Both the position numbers and the translations under genes were made by a program. Below are positions 16,702 through 23,874 of a stretch of DNA of 64,000 nt, one piece after another. Where the stretch lies: positions 682,001-746,000 of the forward strand of contig NZ_CP048409.1 in the NCBI RefSeq assembly GCF_010448835.1, given 5' to 3'. Below the pieces are notes generated by a model. That model worked only from the letters and a program-made list of their open reading frames with translations, had not been told where the DNA came from and made no database searches. The first letter of the stretch is position 1. Each line of letters begins with the position of its first letter. This DNA comes from Draconibacterium halophilum. GTDB lineage: Bacteria; Bacteroidota; Bacteroidia; Bacteroidales; Prolixibacteraceae.

Positions 16702-18138
16702 ATGGCATTTGTTTCGGTATTAAAAAAATACAACCGCAGTTTTTGGGTAGCTAATACTATTGAATTATTTGAACGTTGGGCATGGTACGGCTTTTTTATG
16801 CTCTTTGCCAATTACCTTACCGGATCGGCAGATATGGGAGGACTGGAATTCTCGCAGGAACAAAAAGGTATGATAATGGGTATTGGTACCGGAATCCTTT
16901 ATTTCCTGCCGGTAATTACGGGGTCTATTGCAGATAAATATGGTTACAAGCGCGTGTTGTTTATTGCTTTTTTTGTGTATACCACTGCGTTTATATTGCT
17001 ACCGCAATTTGATACATTTGCCGGAGTCTTTGCCATGTATCTTTATTTGGCATTGGGCGCTGCACTTTTTAAACCGGTAATTTCAGCAACAATTGCCAAA
17101 ACAACTACTGATGAAACAGCATCAATTGGGTTTGGTATTTTTTATATGATGGTGAATATTGGCGCCTTTTTCGGGCCATTGGTTACCTTAATTTACAAAG
17201 GACAGTCGGAGTTAATTTTTTATATCTCTGCCGGGATTGTAGCCTTAAATTTCATTCTGTTGATTTTTTACAAAGAGCCTGACCGAACAGTTAATACCGA
17301 CTCAATTTGGGTGTCTATCGGAAAGGTCTTTACCAATATTGCTTTGGTAATAAAGGATTTTAAGTTTGTTCTGTTTCTTGTTATTGTAGCCGGTTTCTGG
17401 ACCATGTATAACCAGCTTTTCTTCACACTGCCGGTTTTTATTGCCCAGTGGGTTGATACCAGTGCTGTTTACAATTTCTTCCACCAGTACCTGCCATTTT
17501 TTAGCGAAAATTATGGAATTGCCGAAACCGGGCAAATGGAGGCTGAGTTTATTACCAATTTTGATGCAATGTTTATTATTATATTTCAAATTATTGTGTC
17601 AACCATTGTAATGAAATGGCGTCCGTTGCGCTCCATGATGTCGGGATTTTTGGTGTGTGCCATTGGTATGGCGCTGACGCTTTCAACTCAGAATGTCATG
17701 TTCACGCTTGTAGCAATTTATATTTTTGCCATTGGAGAAATGGCGGGTTCACCAAAAATTACTGAATACATTGGGCGAATTGCACCAATCGATAAAAAGG
17801 CACTTTACATGGGCTATTCATTTATCCCTGTATTTTTGGGCAACGTGTTTGCCGGAATTATTTCGGGGAATGTATACGGAGGCATGTCGGATAAAAACGT
17901 TTTTGTGCGGCAGGAGGTGGCTGAAAAAGGCATTCAATTAGCTGACGGACTTACACAAAATGAATATTTTAATGCAGCTGCACAAAAAATGGGAATGACT
18001 CCTGCAGAACTTACCAATCAGTTGTGGGATAAATATAATCCGTCGCAAATATGGGTGGTGATCCTGATTATAGGGCTGGCAGCTGTTGTAGCGCTGTTTT
18101 TATACGATAAGTTTATAATGAAAGGGAAGCGGCAATAA
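16702..18138 (+). CDS. MFS peptide transporter-like protein (POT/PTR2-like)
   Basis: 478 residues with ~12 membrane helices. The first helix carries ANTIELFERWAWYGFFMLF, equivalent to the E-x-x-E-R-F/W-x-Y-Y/F motif that couples protons in POT-family peptide transporters. The A-loop is GSIADKYGYKRVLFIAFF, and GEMAGSPKITEYIGRIAP lies in the C-terminal half. It probably imports di-/tripeptides or similar small solutes with protons across the inner membrane. A ~50-residue insertion with a soluble loop lies between helices 6 and 7, and another before the last helix. The exact substrate is not readable. Confidence 0.85.
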   Translation: MAFVSVLKKYNRSFWVANTIELFERWAWYGFFMLFANYLTGSADMGGLEFSQEQKGMIMGIGTGILYFLPVITGSIADKYGYKRVLFIAFFVYTTAFILLPQFDTFAGVFAMYLYLALGAALFKPVISATIAKTTTDETASIGFGIFYMMVNIGAFFGPLVTLIYKGQSELIFYISAGIVALNFILLIFYKEPDRTVNTDSIWVSIGKVFTNIALVIKDFKFVLFLVIVAGFWTMYNQLFFTLPVFIAQWVDTSAVYNFFHQYLPFFSENYGIAETGQMEAEFITNFDAMFIIIFQIIVSTIVMKWRPLRSMMSGFLVCAIGMALTLSTQNVMFTLVAIYIFAIGEMAGSPKITEYIGRIAPIDKKALYMGYSFIPVFLGNVFAGIISGNVYGGMSDKNVFVRQEVAEKGIQLADGLTQNEYFNAAAQKMGMTPAELTNQLWDKYNPSQIWVVILIIGLAAVVALFLYDKFIMKGKRQ

Positions 18139-18277
18139 TAAGATTGTTGCTCAACATCGAGTTGTTGAAGATCAATGGGTTTGGTTGTGTTTTGTTGAAA
18201 CTTCCAATTAATATCCAATATAGAATAATCAAATTTTAAATATTGGAATTGAATGTCCGCAATTAGTCACAACCAAG

Positions 18278-18363
18278 ACGTCACCCTGAACTTGTTTCAG
18301 GGTCTTTCTCTCAAGCAACTGGTTACTATATGCGAAAGATGCTGAAACGAGTTCAGCATGACG
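18278..18363. repeat. GTCACCCTG-type inverted repeat unit, copy 1
   Basis: Left arm at 18278-18309 begins GACGTCACCCTGAACTTG; right arm at 18334-18363 ends GTTCAGCATGACGT. Each arm is itself partly palindromic (CCCTGAA...TTTCAGGG; GCTGAAAC...GTTCAGC). The same two arms occur in the opposite order at 23732-23821, so the halves behave as separable REP-like units. Confidence 0.65.
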
Positions 18364-18401
18364 TGCTAAATACTAATTATGACGTAGAACGGATATTCAT
18401 T

Positions 18402-18494
18402 ATTGGAAATTGGGTATTGAACATTCAATATTGGAAGTTCTTCTTTTTTGTATCTCCCAAAATTGCCAATACCCAATGTTCAATTTAGAATATC
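18402..18494. repeat. Upstream palindrome of the four-helix-bundle cassette
   Basis: The arm at 18402-18440 (core TATTGAACATTCAATATTGG) is answered by an inverted arm at 18461-18494 (core CCAATACCCAATGTTCAAT). The same core sequences flank the gene on its other side. Confidence 0.6.
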
Positions 18495-18581
18495 TAATGG
18501 AAATTAGGGAAAACTCTATAGATTAAACTGTATTGGTAATTTCTTGTGTCGTTCGTATCTTGAAACATAAAAATCAATGAT

Positions 18582-18941
18582 ATGAATGAAAGAAAATATG
18601 ATCTTGAAGAAAGATTAATTGATTTTGTGTTAAAAGTTGATGAAGTAATTGAGAAGCTCCCGAAAACCAGAATGGCAACTCATATTACAGGGCAACTGAT
18701 ACGATGCAGCACCTCTCCTGCTCTAAACAATGGAGAAGCCCAGGCTGCTGAATCGCAAAGAGACTTTATTCATAAAATGCAGATCATTTTGAAAGAGTTG
18801 CGAGAAACAAAAGTTTGTCTAATGATTATTAATAGGAAGAAATACTTGAAAGAGAATGATGTTTTTCCAGCCTTAAAAGAGAATGAAGAATTACTGGCTA
18901 TTTTTGCGAAAAGTGTCAAAACAGCCAAGTCCAAGCTTTAG
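18582..18941 (+). CDS. Four-helix-bundle protein (S23/IVP family)
   Basis: 119 residues, all-helical: YDLEERLIDFVLKVDEVIEKL; THITGQLIRCSTSPALNNGEA; RDFIHKMQIILKELRETKVCL; then a fourth helix AIFAKSVKTAKS. S-x-x-x-N-x-x-E-A followed by a K-x-x-x-A/I-x-K-E-x-x-E helix is the signature of the S23/intervening-sequence protein family, first seen in 23S rRNA insertions and of uncertain function. Here it is free-standing, closely bracketed on both sides by families of ATTGAACATTCAAT palindromes, as if the gene and repeats travel together. No reverse transcriptase is nearby, so it is not a diversity-generating-retroelement Avd protein. Confidence 0.85.
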   Translation: MNERKYDLEERLIDFVLKVDEVIEKLPKTRMATHITGQLIRCSTSPALNNGEAQAAESQRDFIHKMQIILKELRETKVCLMIINRKKYLKENDVFPALKENEELLAIFAKSVKTAKSKL

Positions 18942-18957
18942 CTTTCATTTAAAACTT

Positions 18958-19200
18958 GTTGGAAATTGATTATTGAACATTCAATATTGGGAATTATTTT
19001 GGGTATGCCTCTATCCGTTGACGTATTTTCTTTCAAAAATATCCAATAATCAATATTCAATTTAGAATATTTAACGGAATTTTTGGGAATTGGAAATTGA
19101 TCATTCTACATTGGAAATTCTTGTCAGTAGTTTTTTATTGTTTTAATATCCAATATCCAATATCCAATACTCAATGTAGAATGTTCAATTTATTTCTGGG
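18958..19200. repeat. Downstream palindromes of the four-helix-bundle cassette
   Basis: Two inverted pairs in a row: 18958-18990 (core GATTATTGAACATTCAATAT) with 19037-19070 (core CCAATAATCAATATTCAAT), then 19085-19125 (core GATCATTCTACATTGGAAA) with 19146-19195. The last arm begins with ATATCCA repeated three times. These are variants of the palindrome upstream of the gene. Confidence 0.6.
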
Positions 19201-19209
19201 ACTTGGATA

Positions 19210-19731
19210 TTACGTCACTATATAACGCCACGGTTTGCTAATCCAGGGTTCGCCGGCATAGTCTATTCCTACGCGAGGAGCGGTTATATATTTGGACTTT
19301 GTCCCCGCATCTTCAACCCATATTCGTTCAGAAGTAGCCAGGTTTTCGCCATAAAATGATTTATTGAGTTGCAGTGCCCGGCCAACTCTTCCCGGTCCTG
19401 AAATTCCTTCCACTCCGCGAATTAGCACGGCAGAGGAATCTCCCGCCTTGCCGGTAACAAAATTTAGCATCCAGTACATTCCGTAAATCAGGTAAACATA
19501 TACCAATCCTCCTTCTTCAAACATTACTCTGGTTCGTGGCGTTAAGCCTTTGTTGGCGTGGCACGCTTTATCATCGCCTCCGCGATAGGCTTCCGTTTCA
19601 GTAATTCTGAATTTCACAATCGTGCCGTCGTCAAAATGTCTTACCAACAATTTTCCCAGTAAATCGGGAGCGACCTGGGTTACTTCGCGTTGGAAGAATG
19701 AGTTTGGTATGCAATTCCAGTTGACTGTCAT
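19210..19731 (-). CDS. DNA-3-methyladenine glycosylase (AAG/MPG family)
   Basis: 173 residues, at the short end for the family. It removes alkylated or deaminated purines, starting base-excision repair. The catalytic block is ITETEAYRGGDDKACHANKG with the general-base Glu, preceded by APDLLGKLLVR. The wedge Tyr is in GLVYVYLIYGMYWMLNFVTG, and RGVEGISGPGRVGRALQL matches the C-terminal family core. The end, RVGIDYAGEPWISKPWRYIV, is also conserved, so the gene is complete. It is solitary, between two repeat-rich gaps. Confidence 0.93.
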   Translation of the reverse strand: MTVNWNCIPNSFFQREVTQVAPDLLGKLLVRHFDDGTIVKFRITETEAYRGGDDKACHANKGLTPRTRVMFEEGGLVYVYLIYGMYWMLNFVTGKAGDSSAVLIRGVEGISGPGRVGRALQLNKSFYGENLATSERIWVEDAGTKSKYITAPRVGIDYAGEPWISKPWRYIVT

Positions 19732-19791
19732 GTTTCATTTTTATGAAAGTAGAAATATGCAAAATAAATACGGAACAGCTTACCCTGTGCA

Positions 19792-19979
19792 CTAACCTGA
19801 AAAATTTATAAATTTTTCACATGAAGTGTTGACGATTGAAAATCTGAATGATACGTTGTTTGACTTATGGTTTAGTAATTTTCAATGTCAAGGTTAGCCC
19901 TGACAAATAATTGAAAAACAATTATTTCGTCAGCCCTTCGGGCGATTAATTCAGTTTTGTGAATTAATCAGGCTAAATT
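19792..19979 (-). repeat. Five-hairpin intergenic element, copy 2 (inverted)
   Basis: Reverse-complement copy of 9331-9521. Read on the minus strand: GATTAATTCA/TGAATTAATC, GCCC-GAA-GGGC, CTGACGAAATAATTG/CAATTATTTGTCAG, TTGACATTGAAAATT paired with GATTTTCAATCGTCAA around a 32-nt loop, and GAAAAATTT/AAATTTTTC. Stems are nearly identical to copy 1, while the small and large loops differ. Confidence 0.7.
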
Positions 19980-20016
19980 TATACTTTTATAGTTTATTAG
20001 AAATAAGCTAAACGGA

Positions 20017-21159
20017 ATGCAAACCATCCTCATGTCGGATATTTACGGGCAGTACCTTACTATGAAAGCTGAAATTGATGAGGCTATTCAAGAGGTGATT
20101 AAGTCTACCCGCTTTATAAAAAGTGGTAAGGTGCTTGATTTTGAAGAAAAATTGGCCGACTACCTGAATACCAATGTCGTTGCATGTGGAAATGGTACAG
20201 ATGCTTTGCAACTGGCTTTTATGGCTTTGGATTTAAAGCCGGGCGATGAAGTAATTACCACTCCTTTTTCGTTTGTATCAACCGTTGAAGTGTTGGTGCT
20301 GATGGGACTAAAACTTGTTTTTGTTGATGTTTGTCCGGATACTTTTAACATTAATGTTACGCAAATTGAAAATGCCATTACCACCAAAACCAAAGCAATT
20401 TTACCGGTGCATCTTTTTGGTCAGTGTACCAATATGGAAGCGATTTTGAATTTGGCCGGAAAGCATGAATTGTATGTGGTTGAAGATGCATGCCAGGCAC
20501 TGGGAACCGACTACCTATTTAGTTATGGTACGCGAAAGAAAGCCGGAACCATGGGGCACATTGGATGTAATTCGTTTTTTCCGTCAAAAAACCTGGGAGC
20601 TTTTGGCGATGGCGGTGCGGTTTATACCAGCAACAAAACATTGGCTGACAAGATTCGTTCCATAGCCAGTCACGGCATGAAAGCCAAATATGAATACGAA
20701 CGGATTGGGATTAATTCGAGGCTCGACAGTATTCAGGCAGCCATTCTTGAGGTGAAGTTGAAGTATATTGGTAAGCATATAAAAGCCAGGCAAACGGCGG
20801 CCCGGTTTTATGATGAGCATTTACAGGGTTTGCGCGGAATAAAAATTCCTGGCAGAACTGAATTTAGTACGCATACTTTTCATCAATATACTATTCAAAC
20901 AGATGATCGGGATGAGTTAAAAAGGTATTTGGATGCAAAGGGAATTCCATCGATGGTGTATTACCCAAAAGCACTGCACCTGCAGGAGGCTTATAAAAGT
21001 TTGGGATACCGGGAAGGCGATTTCCCAGTTGCTGAGAAATTAACGCAAACCGTATTGTCGCTGCCAATGCATACGGAGTTGGATGAGGAGCAGTTGGGGT
21101 ATATTGTTGAAGCAGTTAAAAGTTTCTCGCAAAGGCGCAGAGACGCAAAGAAGAATTAA
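20017..21159 (+). CDS. wbpE: DegT/DnrJ/EryC1 sugar aminotransferase (WbpE-like)
   Basis: 380 residues. A PLP-dependent transaminase acting on a keto-sugar nucleotide. FSFVSTVEVLVLMGLKLVFVDV, the PLP-binding EDACQALG block and the Schiff-base Lys in SFFPSKNLGAFGDGGAVYT are all present; RIGINSRLDSIQAAILEVKL closes the active site. With the WbpD, WbpA and WbpB homologues downstream it should install the 3-amino group on UDP-3-keto-GlcNAcA. The start could also be ATG 20032 (MSDIYGQY). The last 11 codons (FSQRRRDAKKN) are read from a CGCAAAG-type repeat, so the native C-terminus was probably altered by the repeat's arrival. Confidence 0.85.
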   Translation: MQTILMSDIYGQYLTMKAEIDEAIQEVIKSTRFIKSGKVLDFEEKLADYLNTNVVACGNGTDALQLAFMALDLKPGDEVITTPFSFVSTVEVLVLMGLKLVFVDVCPDTFNINVTQIENAITTKTKAILPVHLFGQCTNMEAILNLAGKHELYVVEDACQALGTDYLFSYGTRKKAGTMGHIGCNSFFPSKNLGAFGDGGAVYTSNKTLADKIRSIASHGMKAKYEYERIGINSRLDSIQAAILEVKLKYIGKHIKARQTAARFYDEHLQGLRGIKIPGRTEFSTHTFHQYTIQTDDRDELKRYLDAKGIPSMVYYPKALHLQEAYKSLGYREGDFPVAEKLTQTVLSLPMHTELDEEQLGYIVEAVKSFSQRRRDAKKN

Positions 21160-21263
21160 GTTTCTCGCAAAGACGCAGAGACGCAAAGAAATTTGAATGA
21201 ATAAAGGATGTAATAAATATTAACCCAATTATAAAACTTGGCGTCTTAGCGGCTTGGCGAGAG
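21123..21263. repeat. CGCAAAG-type repeats upstream of the GxxExxY gene
   Basis: Two direct copies, TCTCGCAAAGGCGCAGAG (in 21123-21152) and TCTCGCAAAGACGCAGAG (in 21160-21190), each ending ACGCAAAG, then an inverted copy at 21237-21263 (GGCGTCTTAGCGGCTTGG). They can form a large stem-loop. The first copy is translated as the tail of the aminotransferase. Confidence 0.75.
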
Positions 21264-21289
21264 ATTTTTTTCACGCAAAGAAAAGATCA

Positions 21290-21667
21290 ATGACCGAAAA
21301 TGAAATAGCTAAAATAATAGTCAATACTTGTTATGATGTTCATGTTGAACTTGGCTCCGGATTACTGGAATCAGTGTACGAGGAGATCTTGACTTATGAG
21401 CTATCTTCAAAGGGCTTGAAGGTTGAAAGGCAAAAAGCAATCCCTCTTATTTGGGGCGACAAAAAAATGGAAATTGGTTTTAGGGCTGACCTGATTGTAG
21501 AAAATAGAGTCATTATTGAATTAAAATCAGTTGAGTGTATTGCACCTGTTCATCCGAAACAAGTATTAACTTATTTGCGGATAACCGGATTAAAACTCGG
21601 ATTACTGATAAATTTCAATGAGAAATTGATAAAAGACGGGATAACACGAATAGTAAACAAATTATAG
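21290..21667 (+). CDS. GxxExxY protein
   Basis: 125 residues from the ATG at 21290 (MTENEIAKIIVNTC); the frame can be extended upstream only through repeat sequence. It shows the name-giving motif in VELGSGLLESVYEEILTYEL (G-x-x-E-x-x-Y), then KVERQKAIPLIWGDKKMEIGFRADLIVENRVIIELKSVE, described here as a region whose D-x(13)-E-x-K spacing resembles PD-(D/E)xK nucleases. It ends NFNEKLIKDGITRIVN as usual. The function is not established. It splits the wbpE and wbpD genes and is bracketed by palindromic CGCAAAG repeats, so it looks like a mobile passenger cassette. Confidence 0.9.
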   Translation: MTENEIAKIIVNTCYDVHVELGSGLLESVYEEILTYELSSKGLKVERQKAIPLIWGDKKMEIGFRADLIVENRVIIELKSVECIAPVHPKQVLTYLRITGLKLGLLINFNEKLIKDGITRIVNKL

Positions 21668-21730
21668 AACTTGGCGTCTTTGCGGCTTTGCGAGAGAGTG
21701 TTTTCACGCAAAGGCGCAAAGGCGCAAAGA
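21668..21730. repeat. CGCAAAG-type repeats downstream of the GxxExxY gene
   Basis: Inverted arm GGCGTCTTTGCGGCTTTG (in 21668-21696) followed by a direct arm with CGCAAAGG repeated (21703-21730). It mirrors the repeats on the other side of the gene and ends 9 bp before the wbpD start. Confidence 0.75.
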
Positions 21731-21739
21731 ATAAAGAAA

Positions 21740-22315
21740 ATGAACAAAGAATATTATTCACACGAAACAGCCGTGATCGATGAAGGAGCACAAATAGGTT
21801 CCGGAACAAAAATATGGCATTTTTCACATGTAATGCGATCTGCAAAAATTGGATCGGAATGTATTCTGGGGCAAAATGTATTTATTGGAAACAAGGTGCA
21901 ACTCGGCAACAATGTTAAAGTACAGAATAATGTTTCGGTGTATGAAGGAGTAACCTGCGAAGACGACGTTTTTCTGGGGCCTTCAATGGTTTTTACCAAT
22001 GTTATTAATCCGCGCAGTGCGGTTGAGCGAAAAGAGGAATTTAAACCCATATTGGTAAAAAAAGGTGCAACAATTGGCGCCAATGCCACTATAATTTGCG
22101 GAACTACATTGGGCGAATACTGTATGGTTGGTGCTGGTGCTGTTGTAACAAAAGATGTAAAGCCTTTTGCATTGGTAGCAGGGGTGCCAGCCAAACAAAC
22201 GGGTTGGGTGAGCCGAAATGGAATTGTTCTGGGAGACGACTTAATTTGCCCGGAATCGGGAGAAAAGTATAATTTAGCAGGCGCAAATCTAGAAATAATA
22301 AAAAATGAATCATAA
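21740..22315 (+). CDS. wbpD: UDP-sugar N-acetyltransferase (WbpD-like, left-handed beta-helix)
   Basis: 191 residues from ATG 21740 (MNKEYYSHETAVIDEGAQIG). A longer frame begins inside the repeat and is not credible. Hexapeptide repeats run through the protein (GSGTKIWHFSHV, IGSECILGQNVFIG, LGNNVKVQNNVSVY, IGANATIICGTTLG, MVGAGAVVTKDV), ending ALVAGVPAKQTGWV. A Rossmann domain is absent, as in WbpD. It should acetylate the 3-amino group of UDP-GlcNAc3NA with acetyl-CoA. The product is cytoplasmic UDP-2,3-diacetamido-2,3-dideoxyglucuronate. It overlaps the next gene by 11 bp. Confidence 0.88.
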   Translation: MNKEYYSHETAVIDEGAQIGSGTKIWHFSHVMRSAKIGSECILGQNVFIGNKVQLGNNVKVQNNVSVYEGVTCEDDVFLGPSMVFTNVINPRSAVERKEEFKPILVKKGATIGANATIICGTTLGEYCMVGAGAVVTKDVKPFALVAGVPAKQTGWVSRNGIVLGDDLICPESGEKYNLAGANLEIIKNES

Positions 22316-23615
22316 AGTAGATATTTTAAAGAAGATAGAACAAAAGAAACTGGTAGTTGGAATAATCGGATTAGGTTATGTCGGATTGCCTCTTGCGGTT
22401 GGTTTTGCAGAAGCTGGTGTTCATGTTTTAGGTTTCGACAAAAACGAACAAAAGGTAAATAAAATAAATAGCGGTGAAAATTACATCAAAGACGTCAGGG
22501 ATGTGGCACTGCGTGAAGTTGTTGAAAGTGTAACATTTCATGCAACCACCGACTTTTCAGAGATGAATAAATGCGACGCACTTTTGATTTGTGTACCTAC
22601 TCCGCTCGATCGCTTTAAAAAGCCGGACATGAGTTATATTCAATCTGCCTGCAAAGAAATTGGCAGACATATGAAACCGGGAACATTTATAAGCCTCGAA
22701 AGTACAACCTATCCAACAACTACCGAAGATTTCATGCTTCCGATCATTGAAAAGGAATCGGGATTAAAACATGGCGATGATTTCTGGCTGGCATATTCTC
22801 CCGAAAGAGTTGATCCAGGAAACAAAAATTTTGTAACGAAGAACACACCTAAAGTATTGGGAGCTTTAACAGAAGATGGCCTCGAAGTTGGACAGGCCGT
22901 ATACAAATTTGCTATTGACAATATTCATCCTGTAAGTTCACCGCGGGTAGCTGAGATGGTGAAGATTCTTGAAAATACCTATCGTTTAATAAATATCAGT
23001 CTGATCAACGAGTTGGCACTTTTATCCGGGAAAATGGATATAAATATTTGGGAGGTTATTGATGCTGCGGCAACCAAACCTTTCGGATTTCAGGCCTTTT
23101 ATCCGGGGCCGGGAGTTGGTGGACATTGTATTCCGCTCGATCCCTTTTACCTGGAGCACATTGCCAAAAAGTTTCAATTCGACCTCAGCATGATCCACAC
23201 CGCGGGCCACATCAACATGCGGATGCCACATTACATGTATATAAAAATTGCCACTGCCTTAAACCGACAGAAGAAAGCTGTGAACGGAAGTAAAGTCCTG
23301 TTTTTAGGTGTGGCTTATAAACCAAATATCGACGATGAGCGCGAATCACCTGCTCTTGAAATTATTGATACGGTTATTCAGAAAGGTGGTGAAGTAAGTT
23401 ATCACGATCCGTTTGTTACGGCCATAAAAACGGAAGAAAAAAATGAGCTGAAGTCGGTGGCGTTAACCGAAAAGACACTGGAAGAAGCCGATTGTGTGGT
23501 GATAACCACCAATCATTCTGTTTTCGATGCTGAATATATACAAGCGCACTCGAAGCTGGTGGTTGATATGCGGAATGTGATTAAAGAGGCATCGGAAAAA
23601 GTTTATAAGCTGTAA
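22305..23615 (+). CDS. wbpA: UDP-N-acetyl-D-glucosamine 6-dehydrogenase (WbpA-like)
   Basis: 436 residues. NAD-dependent double oxidation of UDP-GlcNAc to the uronate. The Rossmann motif is GIIGLGYVGLPLAVGFAEAG; the catalytic Cys is in GPGVGGHCIPLDPFYL; Lys/Asn of NTYRLINISLINELA and the late Rossmann block VLFLGVAYKPNIDDERESPA are all present. WbpA/TviB-type proteins have the extended loop seen here between the two domains. It starts inside the wbpD stop and is followed by repeats before wbpB. Confidence 0.9.
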   Translation: MNHKVDILKKIEQKKLVVGIIGLGYVGLPLAVGFAEAGVHVLGFDKNEQKVNKINSGENYIKDVRDVALREVVESVTFHATTDFSEMNKCDALLICVPTPLDRFKKPDMSYIQSACKEIGRHMKPGTFISLESTTYPTTTEDFMLPIIEKESGLKHGDDFWLAYSPERVDPGNKNFVTKNTPKVLGALTEDGLEVGQAVYKFAIDNIHPVSSPRVAEMVKILENTYRLINISLINELALLSGKMDINIWEVIDAAATKPFGFQAFYPGPGVGGHCIPLDPFYLEHIAKKFQFDLSMIHTAGHINMRMPHYMYIKIATALNRQKKAVNGSKVLFLGVAYKPNIDDERESPALEIIDTVIQKGGEVSYHDPFVTAIKTEEKNELKSVALTEKTLEEADCVVITTNHSVFDAEYIQAHSKLVVDMRNVIKEASEKVYKL

Positions 23616-23622
23616 GAGCAAG

Positions 23623-23689
23623 CTCTCGCCAAGCCGCAAAGAAGAGGTTTTTGAAACGAATAAAATAATCCTTTGCGTCTTTGTGAGAG
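23623..23689. repeat. CGCAAAG-type palindrome without a gene
   Basis: Arm CTCTCGCCAAGCCGCAAAG (23623-23641) and inverted arm CTTTGCGTCTTTGTGAGAG (23671-23689) with ~29 bp between. It has the same ends as the GxxExxY cassette but is empty. Confidence 0.6.
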
Positions 23690-23731
23690 TTCACCCCGTT
23701 TTTTATTGGGCATAAGGAGGTAATGACAGAT

Positions 23732-23821
23732 GAGATACCGAAACAAGTTCGGCATGACGTTTCAGGGAAATTACAGCATAAGTTAGGGACGTCACCCTGG
23801 ACTTGTTTCAGGGTCTGAAAG
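23732..23821. repeat. GTCACCCTG-type inverted repeat unit, copy 2
   Basis: Arms at 23732-23760 (ends GTTCGGCATGACGT) and 23788-23821 (begins GACGTCACCCTGGACTTG). They are in the reverse order of 18278-18363. The second arm reads in frame into wbpB, giving a false N-terminal extension. Confidence 0.6.
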
Positions 23822-23874
23822 AAAAATCTGTCATGGGCAGATATAAAACACTATTAAAAGAAATTGCATTAACA

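Larger units (their letters stand above)
18139..18581. other. Repeat-filled intergenic region
   Basis: No gene of its own. It holds a GGAATAT-type repeat (~18198-18255), a GTCACCCTG-type inverted pair (18278-18363) and the upstream palindrome of the four-helix-bundle cassette (18402-18494). Confidence 0.6.

Noticed and set aside
18582..18941. Avd accessory protein of a diversity-generating retroelement
   Set aside because: The four-helix bundle is related, but there is no reverse transcriptase, template/variable repeat pair or target gene in the window.
21671..21739. N-terminal extension of the WbpD-like protein
   Set aside because: Those 23 codons are the CGCAAAG repeat; the family start aligns with ATG 21740.
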